From Methanogranum sp963676045 (lineage in GTDB: Archaea > Thermoplasmatota > Thermoplasmata > Methanomassiliicoccales > Methanomethylophilaceae): a stretch of 64,000 nt of DNA. Shown here piece by piece: positions 18,554 through 27,900 of this stretch. Numbering within the stretch: the first letter of the stretch is position 1; the number at the start of each line of letters is the position of its first letter. The position numbers and the translations under genes were made by a program. The notes under the pieces are model-generated. The model worked only from the letters and a program-made list of their open reading frames with translations. It was not told the DNA's origin and searched no databases. The stretch is from positions 1,488,001 to 1,552,000 of the forward strand of contig OY780938.1 of NCBI GenBank assembly GCA_963676045.1, in the 5' to 3' direction.

Positions 18554-19204
18554 ATGGGAGATCCAAAATTTTCACGTAAGTCATATGATACGCCTTCCCA
18601 CCCCTGGCAGGGCGAGAGGATAAAGGCAGAGGTTGAGATCGTACGCGAGTACGGATTGAAGAACAAGACCGAGGTTTGGAAGGCACAGACAGTCCTTAGA
18701 AACTTCAGGAAGCAGTCAAGGGAGCTTCAGGCCCGTTTGAGGACAGGAGACGCACAGGCAAAGGTCGAGACCGATGCACTCATCAATAAGTGCGCACGCA
18801 TAGGCGTCCTTCCAGTAATAGGCGGCACTTTGAACGAGATACTCCTTCTTTCAGATTCGGACATATTGTCCCGTCGTCTCCAGACGATCGTATTCCAGAA
18901 AGGTCTTTCGTCTACCATAAAGCAGGCAAGACAGATGATCATTCACGGACACATATTCGTCAACGGTCACAGGGTCACGGTTCCAGGATACATAGTTACA
19001 AGGGAAGAGGAGAATTCTGTCGAGTACAACACAGCATCGCCATTCACAGATTCGATGCACCCAATGAGGGCCTCTGCAGAGAAGGCAGCCGCCGTCGTAG
19101 AGGTCAAAGAGCAGGTTCGTGCTAAGAAGGATTCCAAGCGCGCAGCATCAGCAAAGGCAGATGCACAGGAAGCGGGAATCACAGCAAAGGATGGTGAGGT
19201 CTGA
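18554..19204 (+). CDS. rps4: 30S ribosomal protein S4
   Basis: Primary 16S rRNA-binding protein, 216 residues. It opens with GDPKFSRKSYDTPSHPWQGERI as in archaeal S4. The S4 RNA-binding domain (ARQMIIHGHIFVNGHRV) lies near residues 120-140, followed by an Ala/Lys-rich tail of about 45 residues. In E. coli, S4 is the feedback repressor of its own operon, which makes the leader at 17953 of interest. It starts ten bases after S13, and its stop overlaps the S11 start (TGATGG). Confidence 0.97.
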   Translation: MGDPKFSRKSYDTPSHPWQGERIKAEVEIVREYGLKNKTEVWKAQTVLRNFRKQSRELQARLRTGDAQAKVETDALINKCARIGVLPVIGGTLNEILLLSDSDILSRRLQTIVFQKGLSSTIKQARQMIIHGHIFVNGHRVTVPGYIVTREEENSVEYNTASPFTDSMHPMRASAEKAAAVVEVKEQVRAKKDSKRAASAKADAQEAGITAKDGEV

Positions 19205-19596
19205 TGGCAACAACACAGAAATGGGGAATTGCTAACATTTATGCTAGCTATAACAATGTCATGATCACGCTGACGGATATCACCGGAGCCGAGACGCTTG
19301 CCAAGGTGACCGGAGGTATGGTCGTTAAACAAGCCAAGGATGAGTCTTCACCATACGCAGCCCAGAGGGCAGCAGAGAAGATCGCCGAGGTAGCAGGAGA
19401 GAAGGATATTGTGGGAGTACATGTAAGGGTACGTGCACCAGGAGGAAACAAATCAACATCTCCTGGACCAGGAGCACAGGCCGCAATACGTGCACTTGCA
19501 AGGGCCGGTCTGAAGATCGGACGCATAGAAGATGTCACACCAATTCCACACGACGGAACCAAGAAGAAAGGCGGACGCAGAGGACGCAGGGTCTGA
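19204..19596 (+). CDS. rps11: 30S ribosomal protein S11
   Basis: Platform protein of the small subunit, 130 residues. WGIANIYASYNNVMITLTDITGAET at the start (shown in part), VRAPGGNKSTSPGPGAQAAIRALARAG in the middle and a basic KKGGRRGRRV tail are diagnostic. It overlaps the S4 stop by one base, so translation is likely coupled. rpoD follows after 11 bases. Confidence 0.97.
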   Translation: MATTQKWGIANIYASYNNVMITLTDITGAETLAKVTGGMVVKQAKDESSPYAAQRAAEKIAEVAGEKDIVGVHVRVRAPGGNKSTSPGPGAQAAIRALARAGLKIGRIEDVTPIPHDGTKKKGGRRGRRV

Positions 19597-19607
19597 GGAG
19601 GCCTCTT

Positions 19608-20438
19608 ATGGACATTGAAATACTCGAAATGGCAGAGAGGAAGGGAAAGTTCATTCTTAAGAGTTCTTCTCCTGCCATGGCGAACGCACTCAGAAGGACG
19701 ATGCTGTCCGATATACCGAAGATGGCCATCGACAAGGTAGAGTTCCATCTTGGGCCTATAATGGTCGATGACAAGGAGTACGAGAGTGTAACGCCCTTGT
19801 TCGATGAGATCATCGCCCACAGGCTCGGAATGATACCTGTGCCGACCGATTATGAGCTCTTCACCTATCAGAACAAATGCGTCTGCGGCGGAGAGGGATG
19901 TCCAAGCTGTACTCTAATGTACAGTTTGAACAAGATCGGCCCATGTACGGTATTGTCCGGTGACATGGTCCCACTCGGGAATCCTGATATGAAGGTCAAA
20001 GATGAGAACATTCCGATAGTCGAGCTCACGGATGGACAAGCCGTGCTCATATACGCAACAGCGGTGATGGGTACAGCAAATAAGCACGTGAAATGGCAAG
20101 CGGCATTCGGTGTTGGATACAAGTATCTTCCAGCGATCACTATAAGTCCAGAGAAGGCCCACGATCCGGATGTATTGAATGTGATCCATCTTTGCCCTAG
20201 GCATGTCTTCGGCGAGAAGAACAAGAAGCTAGTGGTGGTAAACCCACACGCGTGTTCTTTGTGTGAGACCTGTAAGGATGCAACGAACGGTGCCATTCAT
20301 GTCAAAGGAGATGACAAGAATTTCTTGTTCACATTCGAGACAGATGGTTCCCTCACAGCTAGACAGGTACTAGACAAGGCAGTGTCCATCCTCAACGAGG
20401 AATCGAAGGAACTCGCCTCACAGGCAGGGTCGCTATAA
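19608..20438 (+). CDS. rpoD: DNA-directed RNA polymerase subunit D, Fe-S type
   Basis: Archaeal equivalent of bacterial alpha and eukaryal Rpb3, 276 residues; it nucleates RNAP assembly with subunit L. ANALRRTMLSDIPKMAIDKVEF is near residue 25. A Cys cluster CVCGGEGCPSC near 88-98 may bind zinc. The inserted ferredoxin-like domain has four cysteines (LCPRHVF, then ACSLCETC, residues about 196-225), enough for one [4Fe-4S] cluster rather than two. L18e, L13 and S9, which often follow in archaea, are absent here; a hairpin ends the operon instead. Confidence 0.95.
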   Translation: MDIEILEMAERKGKFILKSSSPAMANALRRTMLSDIPKMAIDKVEFHLGPIMVDDKEYESVTPLFDEIIAHRLGMIPVPTDYELFTYQNKCVCGGEGCPSCTLMYSLNKIGPCTVLSGDMVPLGNPDMKVKDENIPIVELTDGQAVLIYATAVMGTANKHVKWQAAFGVGYKYLPAITISPEKAHDPDVLNVIHLCPRHVFGEKNKKLVVVNPHACSLCETCKDATNGAIHVKGDDKNFLFTFETDGSLTARQVLDKAVSILNEESKELASQAGSL

Positions 20439-20448
20439 ACTATCAATA

Positions 20449-20480
20449 TGATCCCGGGTCCATTCAGACCTCGGGATCAT
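20449..20480. terminator. Terminator hairpin between rpoD and polC
   Basis: TGATCCCGGGTC (20449-20460) pairs with GACCTCGGGATCA (to 20479) with one bulged T. The genes converge here, so it can work for both; A/T-rich bases follow on each side. Confidence 0.65.
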
Positions 20481-20496
20481 TAATTTTCCTTTCAAT

Positions 20497-23400
20497 TCAG
20501 TAAAAATCGGACAATTTGCATTTCTTTATCTTATCGTTGTTGAATAAAGAATTCATGCTCATTTCCAATATCTCTATCCTGTCTTTCGTATAATCATCAA
20601 GACTGTACCTCTGACTTATTTCCTTCGACACTTCGAGATACTTTCTAACGCTGGCTTCATGCACCGTGAGATTCAAGGTATGTCCGCATTTCATACAGAC
20701 TCCGCTAAGGGGGACCCTTCTGTATTTTTCACCGCATTTTGTGCATCTGACCGTTTGTGTAGCGAAGCTTCTGAGATTACCTATCATATCTGGCATGAAG
20801 TGTTTGTTGATCACCTTGGTGGCGACATCCCTTTCGTCAACCGCACGTATCATCTTACCCAACTTCAACTGTGCATTCATCTTATCCATCATGGATTCCA
20901 ATGTTGTATATGCAGAGTATTTCGGCCCTTCAGCGATGTCTTTCGTATCATGGGTGAATCCGAATCCTTCGTATTGTCTCGGCGTCCCAATGCGACCTGC
21001 CACGAGGTCCATGATCTTATCGATCTCTTTCGGATCTTTCATTTCCATTGCCGCATGATAGAATTCAAGTGGGTATTTTCTAAGACAGTCAACATTATGC
21101 GCTTCTTTATCGATCTCATTGGGGTCTAATCTAGTTGTAAGGACGAGGGGAGCATCCATCAGCCCCCCACGTCTGTTGGGCAAGAATGTCCTTGAGAAGT
21201 TAAGCAACCCGTCCATTGCGAGTATGACGCAATCCTCATCTCCATCGCAATTTCTTCTTTTTGCTGCATGGAAGAATGGATGTCCATAACAACCTCTGAC
21301 GTCGGAATATCCGATTATACGGCTGAGTATGCAACCGGACGTGTGCGGTGCTAGCGCATATGTCAGATGGCCTATCAGACCACTCCTGTTCTCTATGTTG
21401 TAATATTTATCAAGGTCATACAATTCCGCCAGTTCATCGTCAATGAACTTGGCGATCTTGACAAGATAATCCCCGCAATCCTGAGATGGAACTATATCCT
21501 GTACCTTGAGCTCGACAATTTGTTCGGGATCATCAAGCGGGTCGTTATTCCAGTCATGTGTATATCCTAGATCATGGGCTTTCTCTATGGACAAGCCTAT
21601 TTCCCTTGGCTTGAAGTGTGTAAGGGGTATATCGGTCATATCGAAGCGTATCGTACCCTCTTTGAACATGGATACGCCATTTTTGGATCTCAGTATCCCC
21701 TTCTCAAGGGTCTCAGGCGTTTTTATCTTAGATATGAGCTTATCCATGCATTTCAAATCGACAGGCCTTTCTTTCAAATTCGAAAGCGCATCGTTGAATT
21801 CTTTTTCAATGTTCAATTTAACAGTAGGGGGAGGCCCTCCGACATACGAGTCATGGATCTCAACATTGAATGTATGGCATCTGCATTCTCTGCACCATGT
21901 ACGAAATGTTATCTGTCCGCATTCCGGGCATCTTCTCCTACTGACATCCACTTCGATATAGGGTGTGCTGTCTCCTTTAAGGCTTGAACAATTGGCTTTA
22001 GAGGTCTTTATCGCGCATTCGATATCTTTTCTAGGTTGAGTATCTTCACCGACTGGGAACAGAGATTGAAGTTTAGGTGATAATTCGCGTTCCTTTGCTT
22101 TCTCAGGGCGTCCCATCCTAGTTCCAATGCGGGTCATGGCCCTTGCCCGCACAGTGCATCCGAGTGCATTGCTTATCGCGGTAAGCACGTCATCGGTGGT
22201 CAATTCGATAGAAGACACTATCTTGCCGTCATCTATACTAAGGCCAAGGCACTCGATCATCGGCAAGGAGTATCTCGTATCGATCATGGCCTTTCCTTCA
22301 CGGAACAGATGTGTTGCACAAAGGTCCTCAAGGGTTCTTTTCGTGGAGGCAGTAGTAGGTATTGAAAGTACAGATCCGTCATAGGATCCAGAGTTCAAGA
22401 TGTTCTGTCTAAGCTCCATAAGCTTATCCATCTTCACATCTGACCACATCAGGTTGAATTTAGGGTGAAGTGGAATTCCGATCTGTTGAGACATTTCTTT
22501 CGCGCGTCCATACGTGGGGTCCATCCAATCATCGGGGAGTTCTCCCTTTGCGAGGATCTCCTCTCTGTGCCATTCCAGGGAATATCCACACGGGACAAGG
22601 ACATGGTTGTTCTCACAGAATTCACCGAACGGTATCAATATCTCTCCATTGTCGATTATCTCGGATATCTGATCCCTTATCTTGATGACCTCTTCTTTGG
22701 TTCCACAATACACGAGGTCACCGTTGTTAAGTAGAAGGTGTGGGCCTTCAAGCATATCGCACGGTGTCACGACGCAGGCCTTTCCAGGCCTTTCTATTTT
22801 CAATTGTGTGCCGAGTGCCATGAACTCATCCATGGCGTACATTGTGGCCGGGCTGTATGCAAGCGATGCCAACCCCGATGTCCTGGCCCTTCCATATCTC
22901 AATCTGAATCCCCCTATGGCGCAGGGATGTCCAAATATGGGGCGACCCGCTACCAGGTCCTTAAGGTATTTGTATGAGGGCTCTACCTTCTTTTCACCGC
23001 TATCCTTTGTATCGGTGGTCTTATGCGCATCCAGATATTGTCCGATGAATTCCCACCCTTCTATCTGCAGTTTATCGACATGCTTCTTCAATTTAGCGGC
23101 TTTCAGACACATTCCTTCTGAGATGACGAGACATGCTCCGCCCCTCACTTTGTTCGTGTCTATTCTTGGAAGGTCCCTGAATCCGGATATCTCCACTTGC
23201 TCGGTACCTTCTCCATCAATACATACTGGACAATTATTGACGATAAGGGCAATTTCCGATGAAGTAGGTGTGAACTGAAGATGTTGGCATTGTTTGTATA
23301 ATGGTATCTCCTCATCGAATCTAGCTGCTTCTTGAGGAGTCGGTATGTATTTTCCTATTCCGAGGGCCTGTCTTACCATATCTGCTATCAGGACGCTCAT

Positions 23401-23877
23401 CGCCTGTGCGGTACCACCGGCCGCACGTATGGGGCCTGCGAATATCAGATCGATATAATTTGTGCCGTCGGAATTGGTCTTGATCTTAGTGTCGGCTATA
23501 CCTTCCAAAGGCGCTACAAGTATACCCTCGGTCAAAACAGCTAGGCCCACTCTGACAGCTCTGTCAACGGCTTTTTCTAGACTTTCTGCAGGCCTGTTTG
23601 CTATCTCTTTTGCTATCATCAAAGCAACGATCTCACGATTTCCGTATTCTGTCGTGAGTCTCCTTATCTCCTCTGCCACGCCTTCCACGTTGTATTCATA
23701 GAGCAATTTCTCCACACGTGATGCAAGGTCTTCGGCCTGAGGTATCTCGACATGGTCCTCGGGGTCAAATCCTTTTTTTCTGGCAATCTCTGCGATACGA
23801 TAGCATTCATCATTTATTCTTGACAGATTCAAAAAGTAATCTGCCATTTCGTCGCTTGCAGCAACTTTTGATGGCAT
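20497..23877 (-). CDS. polC: DNA polymerase D large subunit (DP2)
   Basis: Catalytic subunit of the archaeal replicative polymerase PolD. Its 1126 residues are normal length, and I see no intein in the usual site. The N-terminal GAGGTAQA-like nucleotide segment (GPIRAAGGTAQAMS near 150), the two-barrel core with RRNCDGDEDCVILAMDGLLNFS (the catalytic Asp residues, near 870) and the zinc clusters CPECGQITFRTWCRECRC and CTKCGEKYRR...CMKCGH near the end are all present. The small exonuclease subunit DP1 is not in the window. It is read 12 bases after the NOG1 GTPase and probably co-transcribed with it. Confidence 0.97.
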   Translation of the reverse strand: MPSKVAASDEMADYFLNLSRINDECYRIAEIARKKGFDPEDHVEIPQAEDLASRVEKLLYEYNVEGVAEEIRRLTTEYGNREIVALMIAKEIANRPAESLEKAVDRAVRVGLAVLTEGILVAPLEGIADTKIKTNSDGTNYIDLIFAGPIRAAGGTAQAMSVLIADMVRQALGIGKYIPTPQEAARFDEEIPLYKQCQHLQFTPTSSEIALIVNNCPVCIDGEGTEQVEISGFRDLPRIDTNKVRGGACLVISEGMCLKAAKLKKHVDKLQIEGWEFIGQYLDAHKTTDTKDSGEKKVEPSYKYLKDLVAGRPIFGHPCAIGGFRLRYGRARTSGLASLAYSPATMYAMDEFMALGTQLKIERPGKACVVTPCDMLEGPHLLLNNGDLVYCGTKEEVIKIRDQISEIIDNGEILIPFGEFCENNHVLVPCGYSLEWHREEILAKGELPDDWMDPTYGRAKEMSQQIGIPLHPKFNLMWSDVKMDKLMELRQNILNSGSYDGSVLSIPTTASTKRTLEDLCATHLFREGKAMIDTRYSLPMIECLGLSIDDGKIVSSIELTTDDVLTAISNALGCTVRARAMTRIGTRMGRPEKAKERELSPKLQSLFPVGEDTQPRKDIECAIKTSKANCSSLKGDSTPYIEVDVSRRRCPECGQITFRTWCRECRCHTFNVEIHDSYVGGPPPTVKLNIEKEFNDALSNLKERPVDLKCMDKLISKIKTPETLEKGILRSKNGVSMFKEGTIRFDMTDIPLTHFKPREIGLSIEKAHDLGYTHDWNNDPLDDPEQIVELKVQDIVPSQDCGDYLVKIAKFIDDELAELYDLDKYYNIENRSGLIGHLTYALAPHTSGCILSRIIGYSDVRGCYGHPFFHAAKRRNCDGDEDCVILAMDGLLNFSRTFLPNRRGGLMDAPLVLTTRLDPNEIDKEAHNVDCLRKYPLEFYHAAMEMKDPKEIDKIMDLVAGRIGTPRQYEGFGFTHDTKDIAEGPKYSAYTTLESMMDKMNAQLKLGKMIRAVDERDVATKVINKHFMPDMIGNLRSFATQTVRCTKCGEKYRRVPLSGVCMKCGHTLNLTVHEASVRKYLEVSKEISQRYSLDDYTKDRIEILEMSMNSLFNNDKIKKCKLSDFY

Positions 23878-23889
23878 ATCTCTGGCCTC

Positions 23890-24888
23890 TCATATCTCCG
23901 CAGATGCTGTTCTTTCACGGAATATTATCCTCAACTTAGCTATCAGCATTGATTTCAGTTCATCCATGCCTTCGCCGGTCTGTGCTGAAAAATGAATGTT
24001 GTCGCTTTCTGTACGGATGAGGTCGGATTTACTCTCAGCCACAAGTAGGGGCGTATCTGCAAATCCTTTCTGTATCGAACTAAGTAAGGCCAACTGCTTT
24101 TCCATCGAATAACCACAGGATTCTGACGGATCCATTATGAATATCATTATATCGGTGAGATAACGAAGGGCGAGTACAGCCTGTTTCTCGATATCGTTCC
24201 TATCATCGAAACTGCGGTCCAAAAGGCCAGGGGTATCTATGATCTGGAATTTTCTCCATTCGTCCTCAATATGCCCAACTATGATTCCCTTCGTGGTGAA
24301 GGGGTATGGTGCGATCTGGGGTGTAGCCGTACTAAGCTCGGTGACCAATTTGCTCTTTCCTACATTCGGGAAACCAGCAACCACGAGAGTAGGCACCATG
24401 GGGTCTATCGAGGGGAGGTTCCTGAATTTATTCTTTGCATCTTGCAGGAAGAGAAGGTCTTTTGATATCTGTTTTATGTATGATGATAGGCGTCCGTAGA
24501 AGCTGTTCCTTATGTTATCTATCATCTTTGGATCCTTTGTGCGTCTTACTTCCCTCAATGATTCATTTTTGAGTTTCTCTGCCCTGTTGGATGCCCAGTT
24601 CAATGCCCCCAGAGATTTTTTGTATTGATCGATACCGATAATGAGATCGACCAATTCAGGCAGGAAATCCTCTTCTTTATCCATTCTCGGGAATCTGCGC
24701 ACATATCCGTCAAGTGTAGTGACTACGATGTCGCCTGATGCCGTGATCTTGGCCAAGACCGTCTTCTTCTTCGTATCCAGTGCATCGGAGCCTGTCTTTG
24801 ATATCTTCGATGCCCTGTGGAATGTCTTCTCTATAAGCTCCTCAGCCGTGAGGACCGTAGGTATGTTATAATTCATTCCGGTGGCCAT
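23890..24888 (-). CDS. NOG1-family GTP-binding protein
   Basis: A 332-residue GTPase of the NOG1/Obg-like group, implicated in large ribosomal subunit assembly in eukaryotes. The G1 loop GFPNVGKSKL is near residue 172, G2/G3 YPFTTKGI and DTPGLLD follow, and the NKXD equivalent is SKSD near 295. The N-terminal 160 residues form the NOG1 helical bundle (RASKISKTGSDALD; VDLIIGIDQYK). The start is the first ATG at 24888; ATG 24879 is possible. It heads a two-gene unit with polC, which couples a ribosome factor to replication. Confidence 0.9.
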   Translation of the reverse strand: MATGMNYNIPTVLTAEELIEKTFHRASKISKTGSDALDTKKKTVLAKITASGDIVVTTLDGYVRRFPRMDKEEDFLPELVDLIIGIDQYKKSLGALNWASNRAEKLKNESLREVRRTKDPKMIDNIRNSFYGRLSSYIKQISKDLLFLQDAKNKFRNLPSIDPMVPTLVVAGFPNVGKSKLVTELSTATPQIAPYPFTTKGIIVGHIEDEWRKFQIIDTPGLLDRSFDDRNDIEKQAVLALRYLTDIMIFIMDPSESCGYSMEKQLALLSSIQKGFADTPLLVAESKSDLIRTESDNIHFSAQTGEGMDELKSMLIAKLRIIFRERTASAEI

Positions 24889-24955
24889 ATTGGGGGATAG
24901 GGTTCCTATATTAATAAAAATCTTTTAGAAAATGTTTAGAAATGGTCTGAGGGCA

Positions 24956-27900
24956 TCAGCGATGTTGCTTGAATGTGGCCTTTAGCAACCAAAGGTCATT
25001 GTGCAAGTCCTTATCGGCATTCAAAGATGAAGGTATGAGCACACAGGGGCAGTCGATTATCTTTACACCTGCGATGACCTTCCATGATCCCGTGTTTCCT
25101 CCGAGCAATCTGTCCAGACTTGAAATGTTGGCCTTGATATCAACACATAACATCACATTTGGATATTTTTCAGAATCGCCTAAGAATTTTGGGGCTTTCA
25201 TACCAGTATAGACTTTGATCCCCAGATAGGTGTTGTCGTAGATGACCTCCTTAGGGTCTAGTCCATAGGGATTCCCTATGTTGAACAACAGGTCCTCGAC
25301 CTCACCGACTAGGCATTTCAATCCATCTTCCATGAAATCGGAATCGATAGACAGAGAGGCCTCGAATCCAACGCAGCCCGCGGAGGCCATATCTGTCACA
25401 TCTATCGATATATATATCGATGCTTCCACCAGGCATTCAGACAGCATCTCGATAGATGATGTTATCGAGTTCTGCATCGCTTTTTGGAAGAATTCAGTAA
25501 GGTCCTCGCCATCCAATAGCGTCCCCATATCGGAGAGCGTTGATGTCGCAGAATCCTTCATTATGTTGTAAAGTTGGGTCCTTACCATTGTGCCAGTAAG
25601 CATCCCTCCGCAATTCTTTCCGTCAGGCGTTCCTTTTTCGAATATCCATTCGGTAGAAGCATCAGCTACTCTTTGCCAGGTGCAATCGTCATTGGCGGTA
25701 TCTTTTTTCGTGGGCGTCTTATCCACGGTATTGCCCGCTTCGTCAAGCAATAGCACATAATCCCCTCCCTTGAGGTTGGATGAGCTTGAATTGTTCAGGA
25801 AAGAACCCTTCAATTCTACGATCGCTCTCGCTCCTGGCTTTATCTCCGTTATTGATAAGGATTGGACCTTGGCTTTGTTGGCTCCAGCACGCAAGGAGTA
25901 TCCGGAGATATCAATGGTCTCGGAAGATGCATTGTAAAGTTCTATCCACTCATTGTTCGAGTCACTGCCCTCTGGATTGGATTCGAATTCATTGACCACG
26001 AGTCCATTCTTGAAGGGCGCGTTGTATTTCAGGTTGATACCAAGGTCGATGGATACCTTCGAAGCACCTATGGGTATGTTAGAAAGCACGGCACCGATTC
26101 CAGGTATATCTTGAAGTGAGAAATCCACCTCGTTGTAGGAAACCACATCAGGCAACACGATATCGAATTCAGTGCCTTCTACGTTTCCCGAGAGGCATAT
26201 CATGTATTTTGTGGTCTTCATGGTAGGGTCTATGTCTGCGTTCACTTCCCAATCATCGCCGGTTATGGATGCTGCGCCTGTCACGATCAACTCTTTCGAG
26301 GTGCCCTCTCCTTTTTGTTTGACAGTTATGGATCCAGTCACATCAAGGTCGGAAACTGTGGTTCCCATTTCGATCTTGAACAAGGTCTTTGTGTTCTTGA
26401 TGAGTGAAGCCAGGTTGAGGGTGATCGTCAGTGTGAATCCCATGTATGAGAATCCAACTGTCTGTTTGGATGCATTCGCCCCCACTATCCATTCAAGGGC
26501 TTGTATTGTCTTTTCAGATTTCTCTGAGAACCAATCTTGTACTTTGTTCTCTATCAAGGATTTCAATTGTTCAAGAGGTTCCATTATGGCATTGTATATC
26601 CGCTGGACCAGGTCTGCTATGAATTTTCCGATCTTTATCAATGCGGAATTGAGTGCGTCGAGGGCATCCATTATAATGGACAGGATCTTTTTCAAAGGTT
26701 CCAAAAGGGGTGAAATAAGATCGACAAGAGATGTCCAAGCATCAGAAAGTATTGTGTTGCTGGAACTATATTCGACTCCTTTGAGTGCCCATGAGCTTAT
26801 GACCGATATCTTCAATGAAAGTTCAATCGAAGAGGAATCCCGGACCTCTGAATTGTCGATTCCCATGCTCTCATCCAAGGAATTCTTGCTGGATACTACA
26901 TAGTCGAATCTGTCTTTGACAGAAACTGTAAACACTGTGGAATAAGATGCTCCCGAGTCTTGTAGGAATCCGACATAGTGGATGCATTCATCAGTATTGT
27001 ATTCTGGACCATGAACGTCGATCTCTGGATGGTTGTTCATGATCATTGACATTTTTTCACTGGATATGTTGCCATTCTTATCTATCATTACAAAATTATC
27101 CATTCCCGGTAGTTCTGTGATTCCAAAATATGAATTTACCTTGATGTTCTCGGAAACCTCATCGCATAAAGATAGTATTCTGTTTTGGACATTTACCATC
27201 CTATCCATGAATCCAAGTCCTTTGCCTATTATCTCTTTACAGATCTCTTCGAAAAGATTATCATCATTTTCATCCACATGATTCATGGAATCGAATCCTT
27301 CAATGAGGGAGTTTACTTTTTTAGAATAAGAAGATACGATGGATTGCATGGATGTACTGCTCATCATATCATCTAGGAATCTGCTCAGGTCACCATCATT
27401 CAATATCGTTCCATATTCGATTTTGATTTGGTCTTTTAGTTTTATTTCTATCGATTCTCTTATAATGTCTTTGAAATCAGATACATGATATATCTGGTAA
27501 AGGTCCTTTTCGATAACTTTGAATATGGAGGAGTAGAAGGGATCATTGACATGCTTATCGTTCATCATCGAGTTCATTATAGTGATGAATCCATCATTTC
27601 CTTGTTCGAGTGCTGTTTTTATAGTTCCAGATACAGAATCAATGAAGGCCGTTTCGTCCTTTGGATCAATATTAATCTCCAATGTTCCAAAACAATTCTT
27701 ATGTCCGACTTCTATCGCAGCTGAGTTTATGATTCCAGTAAGCCATTCTCTGATATCGTTATTATTTTCCCTATAGTGTTGTTTGAAGTTCTTTATTCCG
27801 TCCCAGGACATAAGGTCCACATTCGGATATTTCAATTCCATATCCATATCTGTTATCTCTCTCCCGATGATCTTTGATAATCCTTCACCGTTTATTGAGA

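Noticed and set aside
20497..23877. Possible intein in the DP2 subunit
   Set aside because: The length (1126) and uninterrupted motifs match intein-free DP2. The same holds for RtcB at 50278.
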